A stretch of 64,000 bases of DNA, taken from Filimonas effusa. Its GTDB lineage: Bacteria > Bacteroidota > Bacteroidia > Chitinophagales > Chitinophagaceae. The DNA lies in contig NZ_SDHZ01000002.1 of the NCBI RefSeq assembly GCF_004118675.1, forward strand, positions 1,364,001-1,428,000, in the 5' to 3' direction. The position numbers and the translations under genes were made by a program. The notes beneath the pieces are model-generated. The model was not told the origin of the DNA, ran no database searches, and saw only the letters and a list, made by a program, of their open reading frames with translations. Positions 27,286-35,711 of the stretch are shown here, piece by piece (position 1 is the first letter of the stretch; every line of letters starts with the position of its first letter).

Positions 27286-29022
27286 CTAAACAGTTACATC
27301 AGATAAATAAGCTGCATTTTCACGTAAATGTTCCTGCATAGAAGAAACAGGCTGCTTTTCTAACAGGAAACTGTTAATGACAAGCGCATCGAACGGCGAA
27401 GTCCAGAAACATTCAACAGCATCTCTCGGACTGCACACCACAGGTTCTCCCCTCGTATTGAACGAGGTATTCACCAATACAGGAACACCGGTCATCTTTT
27501 GAAATTCATGCAGCAGGTCATAATAGAGAGAATGCTGATCTCTGTTGATCGTTTGTATACGCGCAGTGCCGTCTACATGGCGCACTGCAGGTATATCATC
27601 GGCCTTTTCATTGATCACGTTATAAACAAAAAGCATAAAGGGTGAAAAAGAAGCGTTGTCAAACCACAACGCCGCCGCCTCTTCCAATACAACAGGAGCA
27701 ACAGGCCTGAAGTCTTCCCTGTCCTTTATTTCATTAAGTTTTGCCTGCATGGCAGCATTTATCGGAGAGGCCAGTATCGAACGGCTCCCCAGCGCCCTCG
27801 GACCAAATTCCATTCTGCCCTGGAACCAGCCTATCACCTTATCTTCAGCAAGAATAACCGCTGTTTCCCGGGCTATATTATCCATCTTGCGGTAAGGTAC
27901 TTTAGTCCATTTCAGGAAAGCCTCAACTTCTTCATCGGAATATTCAGGCCCCCAATAGGCATGGTCCATAATAAAGTCCCGGCCGGCAGCCTGGCGCTGC
28001 CGTATGTCAACGATCATTGCTGCACCTAAGGCTGTACCGGCATCTCCGGCCGCAGGTTGCACCCATATATTCTTAAAGGGCCCCTTATCACGAATAACAG
28101 CATTCAACACACAGTTAAGCGCTACACCGCCGGCAAAACAAAGATTATCTTCGCCGGTAGCAGCATGAAGCCATTTAACCAGCTCAAGCACCGTTTCTTC
28201 AAGCACCTTTTGCAGCGAGTGCGCTATATTGAAATGCTTTTCCGTAAATGGCTCATTTCGCTTCCGCTCCGGACCAAATTCCTTTTCCAGGTCTATCGGC
28301 GCTATAGTATACTGCCCGTTTTCACCTGTATGTATAGCATTACGGAACACATGTACATATTCCGGCTTGCCGTACGATGCAAGCGCCATTACTTTATACT
28401 CGTCGGAAGAATGAAGAAAACCCAGGTGTGTAGTGATCTTTTCATATAGCAACCCCAACGAATGGGGCATCGATACATTTCCTATGTTTTCCAAATAGGT
28501 ACCACTGCCCTTATAATAACTGGTAGTGGTCCACTCCCCCCTCCCGTCAACAGTAAGAACTGCCGCAGTGTCAAACGGCGATGGCAGAAACGCACTGGCA
28601 GCATGCGCCAGGTGATGCCCCACATAATGCCATTGAAAATCATCTTTCCGCGCTCCCGCAAACCTTGCCTGCAAATGATGAGGATACCCGTCGACAAGAT
28701 GCGCAGGCGCTTCTTTAATGTAAGAAAGGAACAGGCCCTTAAGCGGCATCCCTAAATCTTCTTCGTTATGAAAAGTATCTTCAATCTGTTCAGGATCAAA
28801 AGCATAAGCAATATGATCCACTTCAGACAAATGTATGCCAGCCACTTTAAGGCAATAATCTATTGCATGATACGGAAGCTCATAAGCTGCAAAGGGAACA
28901 GGCCTCTTGCCATGTTTGATATGCGTAAATCGCTCTTCTTCCACGGCTGCCAGCAGCTGCCCGTCTTTTACTATACATGCCGAAGAATCATGAAAAGCCG
29001 CATTAATGCCTAACGTAAACAT
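27286..29022 (-). CDS. Carbamoyltransferase, NodU/CmcH/TobZ family
   Basis: A 578-aa O-carbamoyltransferase. The N-terminal Kae1/YrdC-like catalytic half starts LGINAAFHDSSACIVKDG and includes the metal site VGHHLAHAASAF. GGVALNCVLNAV and GDAGTALGAAM lie in the ATP site, and the C-terminal domain includes FGPRALGSRSILASP and NTSFNTRGEPVVCSP. These enzymes make carbamoyl-AMP from carbamoyl phosphate and ATP and pass the carbamoyl group to a sugar hydroxyl. Next to five glycosyltransferases, a carbamoylated sugar on a surface glycan is the natural inference. It is first in its operon, reading away from the paired palindromes. Confidence 0.92.
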   Translation of the reverse strand: MFTLGINAAFHDSSACIVKDGQLLAAVEEERFTHIKHGKRPVPFAAYELPYHAIDYCLKVAGIHLSEVDHIAYAFDPEQIEDTFHNEEDLGMPLKGLFLSYIKEAPAHLVDGYPHHLQARFAGARKDDFQWHYVGHHLAHAASAFLPSPFDTAAVLTVDGRGEWTTTSYYKGSGTYLENIGNVSMPHSLGLLYEKITTHLGFLHSSDEYKVMALASYGKPEYVHVFRNAIHTGENGQYTIAPIDLEKEFGPERKRNEPFTEKHFNIAHSLQKVLEETVLELVKWLHAATGEDNLCFAGGVALNCVLNAVIRDKGPFKNIWVQPAAGDAGTALGAAMIVDIRQRQAAGRDFIMDHAYWGPEYSDEEVEAFLKWTKVPYRKMDNIARETAVILAEDKVIGWFQGRMEFGPRALGSRSILASPINAAMQAKLNEIKDREDFRPVAPVVLEEAAALWFDNASFSPFMLFVYNVINEKADDIPAVRHVDGTARIQTINRDQHSLYYDLLHEFQKMTGVPVLVNTSFNTRGEPVVCSPRDAVECFWTSPFDALVINSFLLEKQPVSSMQEHLRENAAYLSDVTV

Positions 29023-29136
29023 AGTTTCCGGAAATTTTAAAATGATAAGGATGTCCGTTTTTAAAGGCAGGAAATATAATCACTACAAATATTGATCCCG
29101 GGAAACTTTTAAGAAAAAATCCATTAATAGAGTAAA

Positions 29137-29181
29137 AAGAGAAGCGCTTCTCTTCAAACGCTTGTAGAAGCGCTTCTACAA
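29137..29181. promoter_or_regulatory. Two perfect palindromes sharing GAAGCGCTTC: candidate operators
   Basis: An 18-bp palindrome (29137-29154) and a 20-bp palindrome (29162-29181) have the same 10-bp core GAAGCGCTTC and centres 26 bp apart. They lie in the 227-bp gap between two divergent operons of the glycan cluster. The central CG and the length resemble LacI/GalR-family operators. No LacI-type regulator gene is in the window. They might instead act as hairpins in a leader, but with no T run and with divergent genes the operator reading is better. The rest of the gap shows no gene. Confidence 0.6.
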
Positions 29182-29249
29182 ACATTTGCAAAAATTTCTT
29201 TTAAAGCGATGGCATTGTTTTTAAGCACTGCATCAGGCAATGTCTAAAT

Positions 29250-30260
29250 ATGAACAGGATTCCTTCGGACAACAATCGCTTACGGATCTTCACATGGCAT
29301 ATACATGGTAGTTATCTGTTTTATTTATCACAAGGTGATTACGACATCTATATTCCTGTAACTCCTTCAGGAGGTGAAGGTTATTACGGACGGGGACAAA
29401 CTTTTCCTTTTGGCCCCAACGTAATAGAAGTACCCGTACCCCTGGTTAAAGAAATGGATTTCGATTGCATTTTATTCCAGAGTGTCAGGAACTTCAGCCT
29501 CGATCAATACGAAATTCTCAGTGAAGCCCAGCGGCGCCTCCCCCGGATCTATGTAGAACACAACACTCCCGATGTTCATCCTACAAACACGCGTCACCCG
29601 ATGAATGATCCGGATGTATGCCTGGTACATGTTACTCATTTCAACAAGTTGATGTATCATAACGAAGTTCCTATGGTAAGGGTGATCGATCATGGCATAA
29701 CAGCAACTGATCATGATTATACCGGCGAGCTGGAAAGAGGCCTGGTGATTGTGAACCACTTACATGAACGTGGAAGAAAACTGGGTGGCGATCTTTATGA
29801 CATTGTAAGCAAACAGCTCCCGGTCGATCTCGTAGGCATGGGCACGCAACCCTATGGCGGGCTCGGCGAAGTATTACATCCGCAGCTGCCTGCCTTCAGG
29901 GCGCGTTACAGGTTTATCTTCAACCCCATCCGCTATACCAGCCTCGGACTGGCAGTACTCGAAGCCATGCACCAGGGAATTCCTGTAGTAGCGCTGGCTA
30001 CGACTGAATATGTTACCGTTATCAAAGACGGCATATCCGGCTTCATACACACCAACATAGACTATCTCATATCTAAAATGAAATTGTTGCTGCAAAATCC
30101 ATCGCTGGCCCGTGAACTCGGACAAAACGGCAAAGTAACGGCAGAAGAGCGCTTTAATATACAGCGATTCGTAAACGACTGGCAGGAATGTTTCCTGCAA
30201 ACGATACATATTCATAAAAGCAAGCACACCTATGAAACACAGAATAGCATTTATCAGTGA
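29250..30260 (+). CDS. Glycosyltransferase (GT-B, group 1-like)
   Basis: A 336-aa glycosyltransferase. The C-terminal half carries the GT-B nucleotide-sugar site: RYTSLGLAVLEAMHQGIPVVAL, then TVIKDGISGFIHTNIDYL, and ARELGQNGKVTAEERFNIQRFVNDW. The N-terminal half is shorter and less typical (RIFTWHIHGSYLFYLSQGDYDIY). It is the first gene of the plus-strand half of the cluster and overlaps the next glycosyltransferase by 29 bp. Substrate unknown. Confidence 0.83.
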   Translation: MNRIPSDNNRLRIFTWHIHGSYLFYLSQGDYDIYIPVTPSGGEGYYGRGQTFPFGPNVIEVPVPLVKEMDFDCILFQSVRNFSLDQYEILSEAQRRLPRIYVEHNTPDVHPTNTRHPMNDPDVCLVHVTHFNKLMYHNEVPMVRVIDHGITATDHDYTGELERGLVIVNHLHERGRKLGGDLYDIVSKQLPVDLVGMGTQPYGGLGEVLHPQLPAFRARYRFIFNPIRYTSLGLAVLEAMHQGIPVVALATTEYVTVIKDGISGFIHTNIDYLISKMKLLLQNPSLARELGQNGKVTAEERFNIQRFVNDWQECFLQTIHIHKSKHTYETQNSIYQ

Positions 30261-31581
30261 TCACGCTTCACCACTGGCAACCTTGGGCAGCGTAGATAGC
30301 GGAGGACAGAATGTATATGTTGCCGAATTGGCGAGGCAACTCTCTGCCCAGGGATATTTAATAGACATTTATACAAGACGTGACCATGAACAGCAGAAGG
30401 AAGTGGTAGAATGGCTGCCCGGGGTGCGGGTGATTCATATCAGCGCAGGACCAGCCACCTATGTGCCTAAGGAGCAACTATTGCCTTACATGCCGGTCTT
30501 TGCCGAAGAAATGGAAACTTTTATACGCAGGAACCAGCTCGGTTACAAGTTAATGCACGCGCATTTTTTTATGTCGGGCTGCGTAGCGTCAGTGATACGC
30601 AGGCAGTTGAACATCCCGTATGTTATAACGTTTCATGCACTCGGACTGGTAAGGCGCATTCATCAAAAAGAAGCAGATCAGTTCCCCGTTGAACGTGTTT
30701 CAATCGAAACAATGCTGGTGCATGATGCAGACCACATTATAGCTGAATGCCCGCAGGACAAAGAAGACCTGGTAGAACATTATGAAGCATGCGAACAGAA
30801 CATAAGTATTATTCCATGCGGGTTCTCACCACGCGAATTTTATCCCATAAACAAGACTACCGCACGCCGCCAGCTGCAGTTGCCGGTTAATGGGAAAATT
30901 GTGCTTCAGTTGGGCAGAATGGTGCCACGCAAAGGAGTAGATAATGTAATAAGAGGCCTGGGAAATATGAAAAAGCATGGCGACCCCGTATATCTTGTTA
31001 TTGTAGGGGGCGAGGCCGATATGCCCGAAGTACTGAACACGCCAGAGCTAAAACGCCTGCAGCAGGTAGCAGCCGGGGCCGGCGTACTGGATCAGGTAAT
31101 TTTTACCGGCCGCCAATCAAGGCAGGTACTCCGGTACTATTATAGCGCGGCAGATGTATTTGTTACAACACCCTGGTACGAGCCGTTTGGCATCACCCCG
31201 CTTGAAGCTATGGCTTGCGGAACGCCGGTCATAGGTGCAAACGTAGGCGGTATCAAATACAGTGTGGCCGACGGCCGCACAGGTTACCTGGTTCCCCCTC
31301 ATTCACCGGAAATACTTGCAAAAAAGCTCGATCAGCTGTTAAGCAGCCCAACATTGCATACAACTATGACCCGCAACGCCCTGGCCCGTGTAAGACGCGA
31401 ATTCACCTGGGAAAAAGTGGCCCGGTCAATGCATACCATCTATATGCAGGTTTATCGTAAACCCGCAGAAGAAAGAATAAACAACTGGCACGATTCGTTG
31501 TTATTAAAAGATATTGGCCAGTTTTTAAAAGAATCATTTTTTGTTCCCGGTGTAATACGGCCTGTACCGGGAGGTAGCTAA
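30232..31581 (+). CDS. Glycosyltransferase family 4
   Basis: A 449-aa GT4 enzyme. The N-terminus HASPLATLGSVDSGGQNVYV is the loop shared by sucrose-phosphate synthase-like and MshA-like enzymes. The C-terminal half has VLQLGRMVPRKGVDNVIRGL, YYYSAADVFVTTPWYEPFGI and PLEAMACGTPVIGANVGGI, with the retaining E-x7-E motif. A roughly 40-residue tail (NNWHDSLLLKDIGQFLKESF) is extra. The start at 30232 overlaps the previous gene and is supported by the good N-terminal match. It acts with its neighbours on a surface glycan. Confidence 0.9.
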   Translation: MKHRIAFISDHASPLATLGSVDSGGQNVYVAELARQLSAQGYLIDIYTRRDHEQQKEVVEWLPGVRVIHISAGPATYVPKEQLLPYMPVFAEEMETFIRRNQLGYKLMHAHFFMSGCVASVIRRQLNIPYVITFHALGLVRRIHQKEADQFPVERVSIETMLVHDADHIIAECPQDKEDLVEHYEACEQNISIIPCGFSPREFYPINKTTARRQLQLPVNGKIVLQLGRMVPRKGVDNVIRGLGNMKKHGDPVYLVIVGGEADMPEVLNTPELKRLQQVAAGAGVLDQVIFTGRQSRQVLRYYYSAADVFVTTPWYEPFGITPLEAMACGTPVIGANVGGIKYSVADGRTGYLVPPHSPEILAKKLDQLLSSPTLHTTMTRNALARVRREFTWEKVARSMHTIYMQVYRKPAEERINNWHDSLLLKDIGQFLKESFFVPGVIRPVPGGS

Positions 31582-31594
31582 AACCTATAAACCA

Positions 31595-32197
31595 ATGATT
31601 AAAGCAGTATTTCTAGACAAAGACGGCACACTTGTCAAAAACGTTCCCTACAACGTTACTCCGGAACTTATTGAGTTGGACGAGGAAGCAGTAGACGCAT
31701 TACGTTTACTACAGCAACAAAATTTCCTGCTGGTGGTAGTATCTAACCAGGCAGGGATAGCAAAGGGGTATTTCGACGAAAAAGCCCTTCAGACAGCCAA
31801 CACCCATATTGCGTCATTACTGGCAGCGCAAGGCATTCAGATAGACGCATTCTATTATTGCCCCCATCATCCCGATGGCATTATAGTCGAGTACGCAGTT
31901 AAATGCGATTGCCGGAAACCAGCACCCGGCTTACTGCTGCAGGCTGCCGAAAAGCTGGAGATCGATCTCGCCGGCTCCTGGATGATAGGCGATATCTTAG
32001 ACGATGTAGATGCCGGTCACCGCGCCGGCTGCCGTAGCATCCTCTACGATAACGGCAATGAAACAAAATGGGAAAAAGATAATAAATACCGCGAACCCGA
32101 CTATACCGTTAATTCGCTTTATAAAGCAGCACAAATTATTTGCGGAGCCAGTGAGTTAAAATTGGAGTCCCATGAAGCTCTCGCAGGTGAACTGTAA
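31595..32197 (+). CDS. HAD-IIIA phosphatase, GmhB-like (heptose 1,7-bisphosphatase)
   Basis: A 200-aa HAD-superfamily phosphatase. Motif I is FLDKDGTLV (nucleophile and acid Asp), motif II VVVSNQAGIAKGYF, motif III near CDCRKPAPGLL, and motif IV WMIGDILDDVDAG. The zinc-binding loop of GmhB is present as YYCPHHPDG with a following CDC. GmhB removes the 7-phosphate (or 1-phosphate) of D-glycero-D-manno-heptose bisphosphate on the way to nucleotide heptose. No gmhA or hldE homologue is in the window, so the rest of the pathway would lie elsewhere. It overlaps the next GT9 gene by 26 bp. Confidence 0.9.
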   Translation: MIKAVFLDKDGTLVKNVPYNVTPELIELDEEAVDALRLLQQQNFLLVVVSNQAGIAKGYFDEKALQTANTHIASLLAAQGIQIDAFYYCPHHPDGIIVEYAVKCDCRKPAPGLLLQAAEKLEIDLAGSWMIGDILDDVDAGHRAGCRSILYDNGNETKWEKDNKYREPDYTVNSLYKAAQIICGASELKLESHEALAGEL

Positions 32198-33308
32198 AAA
32201 CGTATTATGCATACGTGCAGATAACATGGGCGATATCATAATGAGTGGTCCGGCAATGCGCGCTTTAAAGGAAACGCTGCAATGCCGGATCACTTTGCTT
32301 ACCTCCCCGATGGGCGCCCCCATCACAACCCATATTCCGGAAGTAGATAAGGTCATCGCATGCGAAATACCATGGGTAAAAGCCGGAAACGATTTGAACG
32401 CAGAAGCAGCACGTGCATTAACGGAACGTATTAAAAACGAAAGCTTCGACGCCGCAATAATATTTACCGTATACAGCCAGAATCCACTGCCGGCAGCCTT
32501 GTTAACCTACCTGGCAGGCATTCCCGTACGACTGGCCTATTGCCGCGAAAACCCCTACGGATTGCTCACGCATTGGGTGCCCGATCAGGAACCTTATACT
32601 TTCATACAACACCAGGTGGCAAGAGACCTCAAACTGGTAGAAACCCTTGGTGCATTCACCAGCAATAATACGCTGCAGCTAAAGCAGCAGGCAGCCGACA
32701 TCAGTACCACCGGCGAAAAGCTACGCCAAACCGGCATTACCGGCAATTACATCGTATTACATCCCGGGGTAAGTGAAGAAAAAAGAAAATACCCGGTTGA
32801 TCGATGGGCAGCAACAGCACGCCTGCTCTCGGCTCAGCACAATCTTCCCGTTGTCATTAGCGGATCCGCCGCCGATGCAGCACTTGCCAATGCAATAGTC
32901 GACCAGGCAGAAGCAGCATGCCGCTCCATGGCAGGCAAACTTAATATGGCAGAATGGATTAGCCTGCTCGATAAAGCTAGTCTGCTCGTATCCGTCAATA
33001 CCGGCGCTATTCATATCAGTGCTGCCGTTCAAACGCCAACGATCGTATTATATGCTTTAACCAATCCCCAGCATACGCCCTGGAGATCTCCGGCAATAGT
33101 ACTGCCCTTCAGTGTTCCCGGATCATTGAAAAGCCGTAACGAAGTAATAAAATATGTCGATGAATTGCTCTTTACCCAACACATAGCCTATCCTGCTCCA
33201 AAAGAAGTTGCAGCAGCCGCTGCCAGCCTGCTGCTGCAACCCGGAAAATACATCTCAACCTCAATCATAGATCTTAATTCGAATCCTGTCGTTGACCACT
33301 GCCTATAA
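32172..33308 (+). CDS. Glycosyltransferase family 9 (heptosyltransferase-like)
   Basis: A 378-aa second GT9 enzyme of the cluster. VLCIRADNMGDIIMSGPAMRAL is the classical heptosyltransferase N-terminal motif. YIVLHPGVSEEKRKYPVDRW and VSVNTGAIHISAAVQTPTIVLY form the C-terminal donor site. It follows and overlaps the GmhB-like gene, which supports an ADP-heptose donor. The final stretch (SIIDLNSNPVVDHCL) overlaps a small gene on the other strand by 35 bp. Confidence 0.9.
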   Translation: MKLSQVNCKNVLCIRADNMGDIIMSGPAMRALKETLQCRITLLTSPMGAPITTHIPEVDKVIACEIPWVKAGNDLNAEAARALTERIKNESFDAAIIFTVYSQNPLPAALLTYLAGIPVRLAYCRENPYGLLTHWVPDQEPYTFIQHQVARDLKLVETLGAFTSNNTLQLKQQAADISTTGEKLRQTGITGNYIVLHPGVSEEKRKYPVDRWAATARLLSAQHNLPVVISGSAADAALANAIVDQAEAACRSMAGKLNMAEWISLLDKASLLVSVNTGAIHISAAVQTPTIVLYALTNPQHTPWRSPAIVLPFSVPGSLKSRNEVIKYVDELLFTQHIAYPAPKEVAAAAASLLLQPGKYISTSIIDLNSNPVVDHCL

Positions 33309-33492
33309 CACCCGTTGATTCGTTACTCGCATCAGGAAGATTTTCTTTATTCAGCACCTCGTCTTTCCCGTCATCCGCTTTTTGTGGCGTTTCATGCTTC
33401 GCATTATCACCTTTCTTGTCATGCTGCTTTTTATCTTCCTCTAACTGTTGCCCGGCAACAGATGGCTTGTTTTCTGATATTGGCTTACTCAT
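33274..33492 (-). CDS. Small hydrophilic hypothetical protein
   Basis: A 72-aa, strongly charged, disorder-prone protein (MSKPISENKPSVAGQQLEED, then KKQHDKKGDN and DDGKDEVLNKENLPDA). Short Lys/Asp-rich proteins like this are frequent in Chitinophagaceae genomes, without known function. It sits between the GT9 gene (35-bp 3' overlap) and the MFS gene. Composition and a clear start support coding, but it could be chance. Confidence 0.5.
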   Translation of the reverse strand: MSKPISENKPSVAGQQLEEDKKQHDKKGDNAKHETPQKADDGKDEVLNKENLPDASNESTGVIGSGQRQDSN

Positions 33493-33551
33493 AAAATTAC
33501 TTTACTGGTAATCTTAAAAAACTGTACCCGTAAACAGCCACTATAACAATG

Positions 33552-35021
33552 TCAGGAACTTATTCTTCTCCTTCCCAGTTTCAATATCGCCTTTAGCTGC
33601 GAATGCCAGTTGATGATGTCACCAATGATGAAATATTCCTTAAGGTTGGTTTTAATCCTGGTACGCATGATCCTCCGCACTACATCCTTTTCTACTTCAC
33701 CCACCTCCCTTACACGCATCAGCAGCTCAAGCGCACACAGCGCAAGCAAAGCGCCTATCAGGAAAAGAAAGTTCCATTCATGAAGAGAAATTAATTTCCC
33801 TATTTTAGTCAGCTTCGGACCACTCCACTGGGCCGTGATCAATAAACTCCTGTTGGTAAAATAATCAGCAAGCAGCCCACCAACAACAGGCCCCATGGAA
33901 GAAAAAAAGGCTGTCACGATATTTTTGACAGACAGGTAAACAATAGCATCCTCTTTAGGCGCCAGCTTCAGCCCGATATTGGTGATCGATAAGTTAACGC
34001 CTGCAGTAGCAACGCCGCTGAATAGATGGATCACCACAAGCAAACCCAGGTTAACGTAAAGCCTCGAATACATCCCTACAAAACACCACGCAACAATGCA
34101 AAGTATATAAAGAGGGGCGCTTAAAGCAATAATGCTTTTATTGCTATACCTGTCTGCAAATACCCCCCACATGCGAATCGTAAGAATGCTTGCCAGCTGA
34201 CTTATAATAGAAAGTATAATGATGTAAGAAATAGCCAGCCCCATGGCCTTCATCATAAATACAGTAAAGAACGGAGTCGCAATATTAAGCGCAAATACCC
34301 ATGCAGCATTAAAAACCAGCAGCCGCCGGAAGTTCAGGTCTTTTAACGGCTGTTTAAACAAAGAAAAGATATTTGCATTGGAAAGAAACGACTGCGGCTC
34401 CGGCGCTTTCGATAATACATATCCGCCAACAATACCCACCGCTCCCGCTATCATAAAGAATATGGAATAAACATGCAGCTCATATTGGGGAAAACGGTTC
34501 TTGATAAGATCCAATACCAAAGCAAGTACAATACTTAAGATAACATCCAGCGTTTGATTATACCTGCTGCGCCGTGAAAAATATTCACCCAGCATGTTTT
34601 CAGGAACAAGATCTTTCATCCACGAATTCCAGGCCGGCCCTGCAATAGAACCAAAAAGATAATAAAAGAAAAGAAAGAAGATAAGCACCTGCACCGATCC
34701 CGAAAACCAAAGCGTACTAATACCAACAAGAATAAGCGGAAACCGCGCCAGGAAAGAACAGAACACCGCAATAGCCCTTCTGTTATTAAACTTCCGCACA
34801 AGCCATATAGATCCTAACTGGAAGATATTTGTAAAAGTAGGTAACGAAGCCAGCAGACCTATTTGTACATTATTGGCGCCAAGCAGCAATGCCATCGCTA
34901 CAAGGAAAGCACTGCCGGTAAAAGTGGTCATCATCTCCGAAGCAAGACCATCCCATATGATCACCTGCATCCCCTTGTGCCTTTCCTCCGGTGTTAAAAC
35001 AACTTTAGGTCTTAAGTTCAT
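33552..35021 (-). CDS. Major facilitator superfamily transporter
   Basis: A 489-aa MFS permease. The start at 35021 (MNLRPKVVLTPEERHKG) is preferred over 35054, because the extra 11 residues overlap the neighbouring gene region and add an unlikely hydrophobic stub. About 12 hydrophobic helices can be counted, for example AFLVAMALLLGANNVQIGLL, VLIFFLFFYYLFGSIAGPAW and VLALVLDLI. A 70-residue basic cytoplasmic tail follows the last helix (RIMRTRIKTNLKEYFIIGD). The substrate cannot be named. It is transcribed away from the response-regulator gene. Confidence 0.87.
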   Translation of the reverse strand: MNLRPKVVLTPEERHKGMQVIIWDGLASEMMTTFTGSAFLVAMALLLGANNVQIGLLASLPTFTNIFQLGSIWLVRKFNNRRAIAVFCSFLARFPLILVGISTLWFSGSVQVLIFFLFFYYLFGSIAGPAWNSWMKDLVPENMLGEYFSRRSRYNQTLDVILSIVLALVLDLIKNRFPQYELHVYSIFFMIAGAVGIVGGYVLSKAPEPQSFLSNANIFSLFKQPLKDLNFRRLLVFNAAWVFALNIATPFFTVFMMKAMGLAISYIIILSIISQLASILTIRMWGVFADRYSNKSIIALSAPLYILCIVAWCFVGMYSRLYVNLGLLVVIHLFSGVATAGVNLSITNIGLKLAPKEDAIVYLSVKNIVTAFFSSMGPVVGGLLADYFTNRSLLITAQWSGPKLTKIGKLISLHEWNFLFLIGALLALCALELLMRVREVGEVEKDVVRRIMRTRIKTNLKEYFIIGDIINWHSQLKAILKLGRRRISS

Positions 35022-35246
35022 AAGTAAAACGGATAACAGATAGCAAAATTGCAAATATCATTCCCCGTACCAGCCATCACGATAGAACACGATAAAGCCA
35101 CAAACGCCATAGAATATCAGCCCCGGCCGCCTATTTTAATAGGAAAGCCGGCTCTATTGTATTATCTTTATCATCCACCCTTTGTTATTTTTCTACCCCG
35201 GTTTTCTTCGGACGCACCATTTCTGAAACGGATAAAATTCGCTACC

Positions 35247-35651
35247 ATGGAACAACTCATCTTATTGATAGACGATGATAAAGAAGAACTGGATATTCTT
35301 ACCCTCGCACTCGATGCCGCGGGTATAAAACATATCATGTGCGCATGGGCAAAAACAGCAGAATATGCCTACCACCTCTTCGAACATATTGTTCCCGACT
35401 TCATTTTCCTCGACTATAATATGCCCAGGATCAATGGACTCGATTGCCTGCAGCATTTAAAACAGATCAACCGGATAAAAGAGGTCCCGGTGGTATTCTA
35501 TTCTACATCTATCAGCAACGAAACACAGCAACGCGCCCTAAACACAGGTGCCGAATGCTGCATTCAGAAAACAGGCACGATCGATTGCCTGGCAGAAACA
35601 CTCAAACGCCTTTTTCAAACAAGAGATTCCCGTTTTTTTCAGATGTATTAG
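35247..35651 (+). CDS. Single-domain response regulator (receiver only)
   Basis: A 134-aa receiver protein. The start at 35247 (MEQLILLIDDDKEELDIL) is chosen since the upstream extension to 35049 is not receiver-like. The acidic pair is in LIDDDKEE, the phospho-acceptor is Asp56 (FIFLDYNMPRING), Thr/Ser is in YSTSIS and the conserved Lys in IQKTG. There is no output domain, so it works by protein contact or in a phosphorelay. No kinase is adjacent. The trehalose synthase gene follows after 60 bp. Confidence 0.9.
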   Translation: MEQLILLIDDDKEELDILTLALDAAGIKHIMCAWAKTAEYAYHLFEHIVPDFIFLDYNMPRINGLDCLQHLKQINRIKEVPVVFYSTSISNETQQRALNTGAECCIQKTGTIDCLAETLKRLFQTRDSRFFQMY

Positions 35652-35711
35652 CGGTTTAACTACAGACTGGCACGTTAATTTAGGATATAAGAATCAAAAG
35701 CTCAGAGCGTT

